Shown here: piece after piece, positions 53,652 to 63,159 of the stretch
Layout of the letters: the number at the start of each line of letters is the position of its first letter
How positions within the stretch are numbered: the stretch's first letter is position 1
From: Bernardetiaceae bacterium
Lineage (GTDB): Bacteria > Bacteroidota > Bacteroidia > Cytophagales > Thermoflexibacteraceae
NCBI GenBank assembly: GCA_025057115.1
Contig: JANWWZ010000007.1
Coordinates: forward strand, 1 to 64,000
Reading direction: 5' to 3'
Length of the DNA stretch: 64,000 nt
The notes under the pieces: generated by a model
Told to the model about the DNA's origin: nothing
Databases searched by the model: none
What the model saw: the letters and a program-made list of their open reading frames with translations, nothing else
Made by a program: the position numbers and the translations under genes

Positions 53652-56597
53652 CTAAAAATTAAATACTGCATTGAGGTAGTAGTAGGCTCCATTAAATCCA
53701 AACTGATTGGCATTGCGCGTAAAAGGCGTTTGCCCATTAAAGTAAGAAGCATAGTTAGAAAATACGCGGTCAGGATAAACGTCAAATATGTTATTTCCAC
53801 CAGCAGAAATGGTAATATTTTTTGTCAAATTGTAGCTTAGCACTACATCGGTGAGTGTTTTACCGCTGAAAGTCTGGCTGCGATGAGGTTGGTTAGCGGG
53901 TTTTTCCCATGCCGTTACAGGACCGAAGTAATTGATGCGCACTGTGGCGGTGAGCTTGTTCCACTGATAGGCTACCGAGCCTAGTACTTTCTCGCGGGGT
54001 TGGCTAGTTTCTATCAAGGCAATGCTAATGGTGTCCAACAACACTACAGGGCGAGTAGAACCTGCTTGTAGTTCTGCAGGAGTAGGTTTAATCCGACTAA
54101 TTTTGGTGCGGTTCATGGTAAGGGCTAAACTCGCCGTGAGACTTTTGCGATCATTGAAGGAATGTTTATAAGTAGTTACCAAATCAACCCCTTGTGTACG
54201 CGTATCTATCTGATTGGTAAAGAAAGCAACTTCTTGGAAATTGGGGAAGAGGGCTCTCAAAGCAGGAATGTTATTCACTACTAAGTTTTCGGTGATGATA
54301 ATTCTGTCCTGAATGTCAATTTGATAGGCATCGAGAGTGAAGAGAAGTTTATCTTTTAAGTTTGCTGTCATGCCTAGATTGTAATTCCAAGAAGTTTCGG
54401 CTTTGGGATCGCTAATGCCCAATCGGCGGAGGCGAGGTTCATCGCTTCGCAATTGCTTAGTTTGGCGGATCTCTCCAGCTTGTACTGTAGAAGTGGTAAC
54501 GCTATTGTAAATCTGTTGCAAAGAAGGAGCTCTAAAGCCGCGGTTGATAGAACCGCGAACAGCGAAACTTTCCGTTAGCTTCAAACGGCTTGCAATTTTT
54601 CCAGAGAGGTTACTGCCGAAATCGCTGTAATTTTCATAACGCAGCGCTCCTGCTACTAGAAACTTATTAGTAATGTCGGACTCTATATCTAGGTAAATGC
54701 CGATGTTAGAGCGACGCGTATCTGTTTCGTCTTCAGGTGCAATTCCTGGACGACCACTTGAGCCCGGCAACTTACCCCGCGTGTATGCCAATGGACCTAT
54801 TTTGTAAGAATTCTCATCTCCTCTTACTAACTGGAAGCGGTCAATGCGGAATTGGCTGCCCATGGCAACGTTAAAGGTTTTGGTGCCCAGCAAACCGATG
54901 TAATTTTTGGACAAGTTAATTTCACTGGTAAACTGCCCAAAGGCGCTTTTGCCTACATAAAAATCGCGTGGCGACTCTGCACCCATGGAGGGGTTAGCGG
55001 TGTTTTTGGCTTCCAAGTCTAAGGAGTTATATCCGTATCCTACGCTAAAGTCGAAGTTCCATTGATCGAAGGCTTGTCGGCGAATGCCTGCCACTGCAGA
55101 GTAGTCCAATGTAGTGCCTGGCAACACGGGAGAATAGCCATCGGGCCAAATATCGGTATTGGAGTTGGGGTTAGTGGGGATGGCATTGCGGAAAAACCCA
55201 TAGGCTTTGATGTACTTGTGGGAATAACCTCCAAAACCGTAGATCATCCAGCGATTATTGAGCGGATAACCTAAGTTAGCAAAAGCCTGATAAGAAGTAG
55301 TTTGATTGCTGCCATACTTAGATACGCGAAATTCTCCGTCTGCGGGCCAAACGCCGCGTGCAATCCGAGTAGCGCGTTCTACTTCTCGGTTGGTAGAGTA
55401 AATATTGCCGTTGAAGGGATCGGAGCGGTCAGTGCCATCGGCATGGTGGTAGTGCAAAGTAAGGTTGAGATAACTTTTGTCCTTGCCCAGTTTAAAGCCG
55501 TAATTGACTCCTGCTGTGTAGGTAGCCCCATCGCCTTTAGTGGTAATGCCGAACTGGGTTAAGGCTTTAAGCTTGTTGACGCTTTTGTTAAGTCCTACAT
55601 TGACAATGCCAGCAATAGCATCTGAACCATATTGAGCAGCCGCTCCATCGCGCAAGATTTCGATGCGGTCTAAGGCAAGCGGTGGAATAGTGTTCATATC
55701 AGTTACTACAGTGCCCTTGCCCACGGTGATGTTGAGGTTAAGGGCAGAGAATTGATGTCGCCGCTTGCCTTCAATGAGCACCAGCACTTGGTCAGGTGAA
55801 AGACCGCGCAAAGTGGCAGGGTCGGCATAATTAGCTATGCCGTTGATGCCATACTTAGCTGAATTGAAAGAGGGAGAGGTAAACTGCAACATTTGCCCTA
55901 CTTCTACCTGCCCTGTAGTTTGCAGGTCTTTGAAGCTAAGCACATCAATGGGCGCGGGGCGCTCTACATCTGTGCGGGCAATGTTAGCACGCGAGCCAAC
56001 GATAGCTACTTCGCCTAATTGCAGCGAAATATCTTCTAAGACAATATTAAGGGTAGTTTCCTCACCAAGTGTAATTTCTTGTGTTTTATAACCTACGAAG
56101 GAAAATACTAGCGTTTGCCCTTTTTCGGCGTTGATAGAGAAATTTCCTTCTGTGTCGGTAACGGTTCCTTTGCTGGTACCTTTAATAACGATAGATACCC
56201 CAGGCATGCCTTCTCCTGCGCTATTGGTTACTTTCCCTTTGATGGGATTGTCTGTTATCCACTCCTCCCAGCTAGCTTTCCTCAAAATAATCTGATTGCC
56301 TCGGATGGTGTAAGAAATCCCTAGTGGCAAAAGCAACTTGTTAAGTGCTTCAGAAAGAGGCTCGTTTTTGATTTCCACATCTACCTTGCGGTCAGCATGA
56401 ATTACCTTAGGGCTGTAAATGAAATGCACCCCAGCAATTTTTTCCAGTTCTGCTAGGACTAACTTCACTTCAGCACCGTGCAAGCTAAGCGACACGTTTT
56501 TGGATAGCAAATCCATGCCAGCTAAAAGAGGTGCTTGCCAAAACAGCAAGGCAAGCAACATCAACATAGCGAGTAAACGTTGTGTTTTCATTTTCAT
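53652..56597 (-). CDS. TonB-dependent receptor with N-terminal STN domain and carboxypeptidase-regulatory-like domain
   Basis: STN 'VSLSLHGAEVKLVLAELEKIAGVHFIYSPKVI'; 'IKGKVTNSAGEGMPGVSIVIKGTSKGTVTDTEGNFSINAEKGQTLVFSFVGY'; plug 'LRGLSPDQVLVLIEGKRRH...IEILRDGAAAQYGSDAIAGIVNV'; C-terminal '...YYLNAVFNF'. Confidence 0.95.
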   Translation of the reverse strand: MKMKTQRLLAMLMLLALLFWQAPLLAGMDLLSKNVSLSLHGAEVKLVLAELEKIAGVHFIYSPKVIHADRKVDVEIKNEPLSEALNKLLLPLGISYTIRGNQIILRKASWEEWITDNPIKGKVTNSAGEGMPGVSIVIKGTSKGTVTDTEGNFSINAEKGQTLVFSFVGYKTQEITLGEETTLNIVLEDISLQLGEVAIVGSRANIARTDVERPAPIDVLSFKDLQTTGQVEVGQMLQFTSPSFNSAKYGINGIANYADPATLRGLSPDQVLVLIEGKRRHQFSALNLNITVGKGTVVTDMNTIPPLALDRIEILRDGAAAQYGSDAIAGIVNVGLNKSVNKLKALTQFGITTKGDGATYTAGVNYGFKLGKDKSYLNLTLHYHHADGTDRSDPFNGNIYSTNREVERATRIARGVWPADGEFRVSKYGSNQTTSYQAFANLGYPLNNRWMIYGFGGYSHKYIKAYGFFRNAIPTNPNSNTDIWPDGYSPVLPGTTLDYSAVAGIRRQAFDQWNFDFSVGYGYNSLDLEAKNTANPSMGAESPRDFYVGKSAFGQFTSEINLSKNYIGLLGTKTFNVAMGSQFRIDRFQLVRGDENSYKIGPLAYTRGKLPGSSGRPGIAPEDETDTRRSNIGIYLDIESDITNKFLVAGALRYENYSDFGSNLSGKIASRLKLTESFAVRGSINRGFRAPSLQQIYNSVTTSTVQAGEIRQTKQLRSDEPRLRRLGISDPKAETSWNYNLGMTANLKDKLLFTLDAYQIDIQDRIIITENLVVNNIPALRALFPNFQEVAFFTNQIDTRTQGVDLVTTYKHSFNDRKSLTASLALTMNRTKISRIKPTPAELQAGSTRPVVLLDTISIALIETSQPREKVLGSVAYQWNKLTATVRINYFGPVTAWEKPANQPHRSQTFSGKTLTDVVLSYNLTKNITISAGGNNIFDVYPDRVFSNYASYFNGQTPFTRNANQFGFNGAYYYLNAVFNF

Positions 56598-56657
56598 TTT
56601 ACGGTTTTATTTAGACGTATGCAAGTTTTATTTGTTAGTATTGCCGATTCGTTAGTA

Positions 56658-57644
56658 TTACGGACATCCTTGTCCACTAATAAAGATAGTAGTGCCTTGA
56701 ATTTGATAAGTAGCCCCCACTGCCTGAACAAGCGCCTCAAGCTGTGCGTACATATCCATTTGGTTAAGGTTGCCTGTTAGGTTGCAATTTGCCAGTAGCG
56801 GATTTTCAAGAACAATTTGCACTTGGTAAGCCTTTTGCAGATCCTCCACTACTTTGCTCAGTGGGGTTTCTTTATAAATAAAACTAGGCATGTGTTCGGG
56901 CAGCCCTACAGGTTGAGGCTTTTCTATCAAAGCAGTTACAAAGTGCTTTTGCTTGGTGTAATAAGTTACCTTTTGGTTGGGGGTTAATACCACTTCCTTA
57001 TTGTGGCTATCAGCATGGCGCTCAGAAACAGCTACGCGCCCGGTGCGCACTAGAACTTCCACAGTAGCTTCACTGGTTTTGCGCACCCAAAAACTTGTGC
57101 CTAATACTTTGATAAGCAATTGATTAGTTTTGACATAAAAAGGCTTTTGAGGCTGGTGCACAATTTCGAAAAATGCGTCGCCTTCTAAAAACACCTCTCT
57201 TTTGTCTTGTGCAAAGGCATCGGGAAATTGCAACCGCGCTCCACTGTAGAGCATGACCTTGCTGCTATCGGGAAGTAGTAATTGCTTGGGCTTGGCAGTG
57301 GTATTGGCAATTCGAAAACTTTCCTGAGATTCCGCTAACTTGGTAAAAAAGTAAAATCCTGCTGAAAAAATTAGCAATGCAGCAACAGAAGCAGCAATTT
57401 TTAGCCATCCATGTTGCCACAGTGAAATTATTTTTTTCTCATTGGGCTGATTGATGCCAGTTTGTTGGCAGATAGCATTCCATGTAAGGGGCGCTAGCTG
57501 CCTCCATTCTTCTTCAGAGAGAGTTGATTCAGGGCGATCCTCCTTCCAAATTTCAAACCAGTACTCTACCAGTTGGCGTTCTTTTTCCGTGCAAGTGCCT
57601 TCTAGGTAGCGTTGTAAAAGCTCTTTAAAAGCCGACTGTTCCAT
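56658..57644 (-). CDS. FecR-family anti-sigma factor (DUF4974 C-terminus)
   Basis: 'LLQRYLEGTCTEKERQLVEYWF', one TM, 'LLLPDSSKVMLYSGARLQFPDAFAQDKREVFLEGDAFFEIVHQPQKPFYVKTNQLLIKVLGTSFWV', 'YKETPLSKVVEDLQKAYQVQIVLENPLLANCNLTGNLN'. Confidence 0.94.
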   Translation of the reverse strand: MEQSAFKELLQRYLEGTCTEKERQLVEYWFEIWKEDRPESTLSEEEWRQLAPLTWNAICQQTGINQPNEKKIISLWQHGWLKIAASVAALLIFSAGFYFFTKLAESQESFRIANTTAKPKQLLLPDSSKVMLYSGARLQFPDAFAQDKREVFLEGDAFFEIVHQPQKPFYVKTNQLLIKVLGTSFWVRKTSEATVEVLVRTGRVAVSERHADSHNKEVVLTPNQKVTYYTKQKHFVTALIEKPQPVGLPEHMPSFIYKETPLSKVVEDLQKAYQVQIVLENPLLANCNLTGNLNQMDMYAQLEALVQAVGATYQIQGTTIFISGQGCP

Positions 57645-57800
57645 TGCGGTTTTGTTTCACTAATAAGAAACACAAGTCGGCTGTATCCCTAAAGGAAATT
57701 GAAAAAATTTTATCGAGGCACTTCTTTTACGTACAGGCGGTTTTAACTGCTACTACAGAAGGCGCAGCGGAAACATGAAGTTAAGTCGAGTGTTTTGCCT

Positions 57801-60800
57801 TTACTGCTCAGTAATGACTTGTACCCAACCACGACAGGTTCTGCCCTCTGGGGAGGTGAGCAAGTAAAAATAAGTAGCGCTTATGCCTTCTCCCTTCCAA
57901 TCGTTGCCATAGCTATCAGATTGAAAAACTAACCTTCCCCAGCGGTTGTAGATTTGCAAGCGCCACCCTTGTCGGATGTTGTTAATAACGAAGAAATCGT
58001 TTTTGCCATCGCCGTTGGGAGTAATTACGTTGGGAGGCGAAATATTTTCTACAGGGACTTCTACGGTGCGAGAAGCACTACAAGCCCGATTACTTGCCTG
58101 AAGAGTGATGCGGTATATTCCCGACTGAGGGTAAGTAATAGTGCCAGGTGTGGGACCAGTAAAAGTTTGTCCATTGCCTAGCGACCATTGAAAATTAGTA
58201 GCATTAGCAGTTCGGTTGATAATTTGCACCGTGCCAGGACTGCCGCACTCTGCAGAAGTAATTACGTCAAAATCAATGCTGATGGCGGGAGAAACCTCCA
58301 CTGTAACAGCAGTGTCTATGAAACAACCTTCGGCACTAAAAATGCGCACTTGGTAGCGCGTAGTCTGAGAGGGGCGGGCAACGGGGTTGGCAATATTAGG
58401 GTTGCTCAGTCCTGTAGCGGGCGTCCACTGATAGCGCGTTCCTCCACTGGCAAACAACTGAATGGATTCGTTGGAACAAATGACAGCGGAGGGACTTAAC
58501 CTTACCCCAGCGCGAAATTCTGCTGGGTTAAACACGTTGATATCTACAAAAGCACTATCCCTTGCTATGCAGGGTCCACTGCGCACTGTGAGCCGAATCA
58601 GGTATCGACCGCTAGCGGCATAGCGCTGAGGCGGGGGCTGGAAGCCTTCAAAGGTTCTTCCATCGCCAAAGTCCCAAAGGTAGGTTTCTCCGTTATTTAT
58701 TCCATTATTGGTGATGCGAAGCAACGGACTGGGCTGGCATTGACCTTCTACAGCAGTGGAAAAGCGCGCAACAGGTCGCGGCACCACTGTAATGACGATA
58801 AAAGTATCGCGAACACACCCGCCTGCTGATTCTACGCGCAAATTATATCGCGTAGTTTGCTGAGGAGAAGCAATAGGATTGGGAATATTCGGATTGCTCA
58901 GCCCTGTGGAAGGAGTCCATGTATAACGCTCGCCTCCAGAGGCAAACAATTGCACGGATTCTCCGCTGCAAATAGTAGGTGGTGCAATAAGAGAAACAGC
59001 AAGCTGGTTACTAATTTGAACCACAGCCGTATCGCGGCTCGTGCAACCGTCTTCTGAAACCGTTAAAATAATCCGATAGGTGCCAGGACGTTGGTAGCGA
59101 AACAAAGGCGGTTGCCTTTCTGTTAGCGTCCTTCCATCTCCTAAGTCCCATTCAAAGCGCTCTCCTCCTGTGGAGTTGTTAATAAGGCGCACTAACGTAG
59201 CAGGGTTGCAAGGGTCAGCAAGTTGGACGGTGAAATCTGCTTCTACGTTGCGGACAGTAACAGTAACTGCCGTGTCATAAGTACAACCATTGGGAGCGCT
59301 AGCGCGGAGGCGATAGGTAGTAGTTTGCAAAGGGCGCGCTATGGGATTGGCAATGTTAGGGTTGCTTAGTCCAACGGCGGGCGTCCAGGTGTAGGTACTG
59401 TTAGGCTGGCGGGTATCAGCAAAAAGCTGTACTGACTGACCGCGACAAATGGTAACAGGAGAAGAAATTTGCAATTGTCCTGGGCGAACGCGCACCGTGT
59501 CAAAAGCGCGAGCAGGGCGGCAGATGATGTCATTTTCTGCAGTCAGTTGGATGGCATAGCGCCCTTCGTTGGGAAATACGTAGCGCGTGTCGCGGGTTCG
59601 AGCTGTAAAAATGACGTTTCCCGTAGCCAAGTCGCGAATTTCCCAACTAAAGCGCGTAGCATTTGTACTTCGATTGATAAATCGAAAGTCGGCAGGGGCG
59701 CAGAGTTCTTTGGTTGGATTACCTGCTGCATCTGTAGTGATGAATGCGGCTCGCAGTTCATCTATATCAATTTTAAAAGCGGCGTTGTTGCATCCTCCTG
59801 AGGGGCGCTCAATATTAGGAGCGGCAGCACGGTTGATTGTCGCCCATGCGGTAGGGGTGGTGGGAAAGTTATTACTACGGCAAGCACATACAGCGTGGTA
59901 AATGATGCCGTTTTTGTCAAACCGACTCGTACCGCCATCCACGTGGTCGCCATCTTGGACACTGTTGCCTCCGATATACGTGCCGTAGATGAGCGAGCGC
60001 GCATTGGGGCTTAGCAAGCCGATATAAAAATCATCTCCAGCAAACGCCGTAGTTTTGATTGCATCAGGGGTTACAGGCATACCAGTGATAGAGGTTTCCT
60101 GTCCGATTTGTGAGCCGGGATAAGGAGGAAAGTTATTAGTAAAGCCTCCCCAACCAGCAAAATAGATGTTGCCGCATTCGTTGACTAAAAAGGCAGTGGG
60201 GGAGAGGTCTGGTCTGCCGCGCGAGGTGCCCACTACGGTGGAGAAAATAGTGCGGTTAAGCGTAGGTGGCAAAGCGTGAATAAACTGACCACTATTAGGA
60301 TTGCTATACACTCCCGCAGTAACAGGATAAGCCCCTACCGTCGTACCAAATACGTACACGTTATTCTCTTGGTCTAGGTCCAGTAAATAAGCCTGATTGA
60401 AATTAGGTGTGCCTAAAAAAGTACTGTTGAGCAATCCTCCTGTAGCAGAAAACCTCACTACGAAGCCATCCGTAGCTCCAGCGTAAGTGCTTTGCAAGGC
60501 ACCTGAAGTGATGGGGAAACTAGTGCTTGTCGTCCCTCCACAAACTAATACTTCACCAGTAGAAGCTACGCGAAGGCTATAAGCGGCATCATACCCATTT
60601 CCCCCTAAATAAGTTCCCCATTCTAAAGAAGTAAGCGTAGGGTTCATGCGGAAAACTACTCCGTCAATAGGACCGCTCAGAGAGGAAGCAAAAGCATTTC
60701 TAACTGGGAAATTCGTAGAACGAGTACAAGAGGCAATATAGACGTTATCTCTACTATCCACTACTACTTCACCGCGGAGCTCGTCGCCATAGTTGCGCAC

Positions 60801-62117
60801 TAGGGGTGAAAGTAAAGTAATTCCTGGTATCTCGCGCAGGTTCACCCCGTCATTGCCTGTTCCACCCACGAATGTGGAAGCAATTAATTGACTGCCCACA
60901 TTGTTCAAAATGCTAATGAAAATGTCTGAACCTGCTGGGTAGTCTATTCCACCAATAGGCTCATGCGGTACGCCGCCGTTAAAGGTGCGGTCAAACGCTC
61001 CTGCGGTAGTAGGAAAATTTGCCGAACTAGTAGTGCCAAAAATAATTAGCTGATTTTGTTTATTGACAATCATGCTATGGGGACTTTCGGCGCTGCTGCC
61101 TCCCAGATAAGTAGAAAAGAGCAAGTTGCGTCCGTCAGGGCTAAACTTTTGCACAGCTACATCTACCAATCCACCAAACTGAACTTGAAAAGCCCCCACA
61201 GTAACAGGGAAGTTTCTGCCGAAAATAGTTCCCCCCGTATAGGTATTGCCTTCAGCGTCAAAGGTGGCGCAGTTGCCCCAATTGTCACTTAAAGAGCCAG
61301 AATAGGTAGAAAACACTAGTTGGGGGTCTATGATAAGTTCGTAGTCAGGGTTATATCCTTCTGGAAAGTCAAATTGCAACGTATTTTCGTGCAATACGAA
61401 ACGCGAGGGAACTTCCACTTCCTTGCCCTGAATGATTTGAAAGCAGTAAGGTTTATATTCGATGATGGTTTGAAGGGGAGTTGCAACCTTTAAATTGCCA
61501 TTGGCTTGTAACTGGAGCAAGGTAGCTCCTTCGTATTGCATGGCAATTTGGCGAGGGTTTGCATGAGGCGTTACTGCAAACTCGTACTTTAAAGCGGTGT
61601 TATGAGTAAACACGCGCAAGTGTATTCCTGGATAAATCGATTGGTAGCGCACTTCGGCATAGGAGCGCACTTCCTTAGCCCATCGTTCTTCTTGGGAGCC
61701 TATGAAATAGTGTTGGAGAGTGGAACTAGGTAGCAAGCCATGCAAATGCACTTGGGGATTTGCTCCTATGAAATGTACCCTTACGCCATGGGCGTCAATT
61801 AACTTGCCTTGCCGATGGGATGAGGATGCTTCCACTCTAGTAGCCTCAACTGAACGGTTGGGCAATTCCCTGCCGTGTTTAAGTTCATAAAGCCGCCATT
61901 GATCGTAGAAAGCCCAATGCAGCCCATCTTTGAGCAGGAAGAAAAATCCAGCGGGAATTTCCGCTCTATACTGCACTATTTCTTCCCATTGTCCTTTGTT
62001 TTCTGTGAACCAGTAGGCGTGCTCAGAGGCTTGCAGCCTTTTGCCAAACCCTTCTCCTGCCTGCAATGATGCTGTAATACACCAACTGGCTGCTAAGGCA
62101 ACATATAACTTTTTCAT
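57801..62117 (-). CDS. Secreted SBBP beta-propeller / PKD / gliding-motility-associated C-terminal domain protein (T9SS type B-like)
   Basis: N-terminal 'FTENKGQWEEIVQYRAEIPAGFFFLLKDGLHW' (DUF7948-like); SBBP-type 'FSTYLGGSSAESPHSMIVNKQNQLIIFGTTSSANFPTTAGAFDRTFNGG'; PKD 'FEWDLGDGRTLTERQPPLFRYQRPGTYRIILTV'; C-terminal 'NVITPNGDGKNDFFVINNI...LQIYNRWGRLVFQSDSYGNDWKGEGISATYFYLLTSPEGRTCRGWVQVI'. Confidence 0.92.
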   Translation of the reverse strand: MKKLYVALAASWCITASLQAGEGFGKRLQASEHAYWFTENKGQWEEIVQYRAEIPAGFFFLLKDGLHWAFYDQWRLYELKHGRELPNRSVEATRVEASSSHRQGKLIDAHGVRVHFIGANPQVHLHGLLPSSTLQHYFIGSQEERWAKEVRSYAEVRYQSIYPGIHLRVFTHNTALKYEFAVTPHANPRQIAMQYEGATLLQLQANGNLKVATPLQTIIEYKPYCFQIIQGKEVEVPSRFVLHENTLQFDFPEGYNPDYELIIDPQLVFSTYSGSLSDNWGNCATFDAEGNTYTGGTIFGRNFPVTVGAFQVQFGGLVDVAVQKFSPDGRNLLFSTYLGGSSAESPHSMIVNKQNQLIIFGTTSSANFPTTAGAFDRTFNGGVPHEPIGGIDYPAGSDIFISILNNVGSQLIASTFVGGTGNDGVNLREIPGITLLSPLVRNYGDELRGEVVVDSRDNVYIASCTRSTNFPVRNAFASSLSGPIDGVVFRMNPTLTSLEWGTYLGGNGYDAAYSLRVASTGEVLVCGGTTSTSFPITSGALQSTYAGATDGFVVRFSATGGLLNSTFLGTPNFNQAYLLDLDQENNVYVFGTTVGAYPVTAGVYSNPNSGQFIHALPPTLNRTIFSTVVGTSRGRPDLSPTAFLVNECGNIYFAGWGGFTNNFPPYPGSQIGQETSITGMPVTPDAIKTTAFAGDDFYIGLLSPNARSLIYGTYIGGNSVQDGDHVDGGTSRFDKNGIIYHAVCACRSNNFPTTPTAWATINRAAAPNIERPSGGCNNAAFKIDIDELRAAFITTDAAGNPTKELCAPADFRFINRSTNATRFSWEIRDLATGNVIFTARTRDTRYVFPNEGRYAIQLTAENDIICRPARAFDTVRVRPGQLQISSPVTICRGQSVQLFADTRQPNSTYTWTPAVGLSNPNIANPIARPLQTTTYRLRASAPNGCTYDTAVTVTVRNVEADFTVQLADPCNPATLVRLINNSTGGERFEWDLGDGRTLTERQPPLFRYQRPGTYRIILTVSEDGCTSRDTAVVQISNQLAVSLIAPPTICSGESVQLFASGGERYTWTPSTGLSNPNIPNPIASPQQTTRYNLRVESAGGCVRDTFIVITVVPRPVARFSTAVEGQCQPSPLLRITNNGINNGETYLWDFGDGRTFEGFQPPPQRYAASGRYLIRLTVRSGPCIARDSAFVDINVFNPAEFRAGVRLSPSAVICSNESIQLFASGGTRYQWTPATGLSNPNIANPVARPSQTTRYQVRIFSAEGCFIDTAVTVEVSPAISIDFDVITSAECGSPGTVQIINRTANATNFQWSLGNGQTFTGPTPGTITYPQSGIYRITLQASNRACSASRTVEVPVENISPPNVITPNGDGKNDFFVINNIRQGWRLQIYNRWGRLVFQSDSYGNDWKGEGISATYFYLLTSPEGRTCRGWVQVITEQ
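58300..59460 (-). repeat. Three Ig-like + PKD composite coding repeats
   Basis: 'GLSNPNIANPIARPLQTTTYRL', 'GLSNPNIPNPIASPQQTTRYNL', 'GLSNPNIANPVARPSQTTRYQV', encoded near 59345, 58878 and 58385, each with a PKD-type WDLGDGRT/WDFGDGRT/WSLGNGQT partner. Confidence 0.8.
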
Positions 62118-62126
62118 TGTTGAAGT

Positions 62127-63077
62127 TTACTGCTGATAAATTAGCAATGATATGTAAATTAGATATACAACAAAGAGCGCGATACCTTCCCAGCGGTCGA
62201 TTTGCCTGCCTTTACCAGTGAACAAAAACACAAATAAAGCAATAGCTGTGGCTATGTTTATGAATAATTCTGTATGCATGGAAGGATTAAAGGGAAGCGG
62301 AGTAACAACGGCATTTACTCCTAAAATTAAAAAAATGTTAATAATATTAGAGCCAACGACGTTGCCAATGGCAATATCAGAATTTTTTTTGTAGGCAGCT
62401 ACGGTAGAAGTAGCTAACTCAGGTAGGGAGGTACCTGCTGAAATAATAGTAAGTCCGATTACTGCTTCGCTTACTTGAAAAGCCCTTGCCATGGCTACCC
62501 CTCCTTCCACAATCCAATTGCCTCCTACCATCAGCCCTACAATTCCTAACATGATGTAGGCAATTGATTTGTACAAGGGCATTACTGGAATAGGTTCTCC
62601 TATCGCTCTTTCATTTTTTGCTACGTCGCTAACATAATACATAAAAATGCAGAAAAAACACAACAAGATTAGCCCATCGGAGCGAGAAATAACGGGCTTT
62701 TCGGCATTGCCGAAAAATACGTCATCTGCTACAAACCATATTACTAAGGCAGCAAGCACATTCAAGGGAATTTCTTTCCACACTGTATTTCGCTTAACCT
62801 TGATAGGGTACATTGCTGCTGAAAGCCCTAGAATAACCATGGCATTAAAAATATTACTTCCTAAGGCATTGCCCACCGCCATATCTGTAGCCCCTCGAAT
62901 GCCAGCGGTTAAGTTAACGATCATTTCAGGGGCGGAAGTACCTAAAGCCACCACCGTAAGCCCGATGACAATGTCTCGCACATTAAGCCTTTTAGCAAGT
63001 GAAGAAGCTCCATCTACCAACCAGCTAGCTCCCAAAATGAGCAAAAAAATACCTATTACAAATAATACGTACATCAT
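62127..63077 (-). CDS. Calcium/sodium antiporter (CaCA family, YrbG-like)
   Basis: Two alpha-repeats: 'VIGLTVVALGTSAPEMIVNLTAGIRGATDMAVGNALGSNIFNAMVILGLSA' and 'VIGLTIISAGTSLPELATSTVAAYKKNSDIAIGNVVGSNIINIFLILGVNA'. Start at internal Met. Confidence 0.94.
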   Translation of the reverse strand: MMYVLFVIGIFLLILGASWLVDGASSLAKRLNVRDIVIGLTVVALGTSAPEMIVNLTAGIRGATDMAVGNALGSNIFNAMVILGLSAAMYPIKVKRNTVWKEIPLNVLAALVIWFVADDVFFGNAEKPVISRSDGLILLCFFCIFMYYVSDVAKNERAIGEPIPVMPLYKSIAYIMLGIVGLMVGGNWIVEGGVAMARAFQVSEAVIGLTIISAGTSLPELATSTVAAYKKNSDIAIGNVVGSNIINIFLILGVNAVVTPLPFNPSMHTELFINIATAIALFVFLFTGKGRQIDRWEGIALFVVYLIYISLLIYQQ

Positions 63078-63159
63078 ACTTTTGGCGTAATATACAAAGC
63101 TAATATAATAGCTTAGTTGTTTATTTTCTTGCAAACTTCCCATCAAGATATCACGCCCT

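Noticed and set aside
59469-59901. Overlapping 110- and 104-aa + strand ORFs
   Set aside because: Shadow ORFs of the repeat-rich 1438-aa secreted protein.
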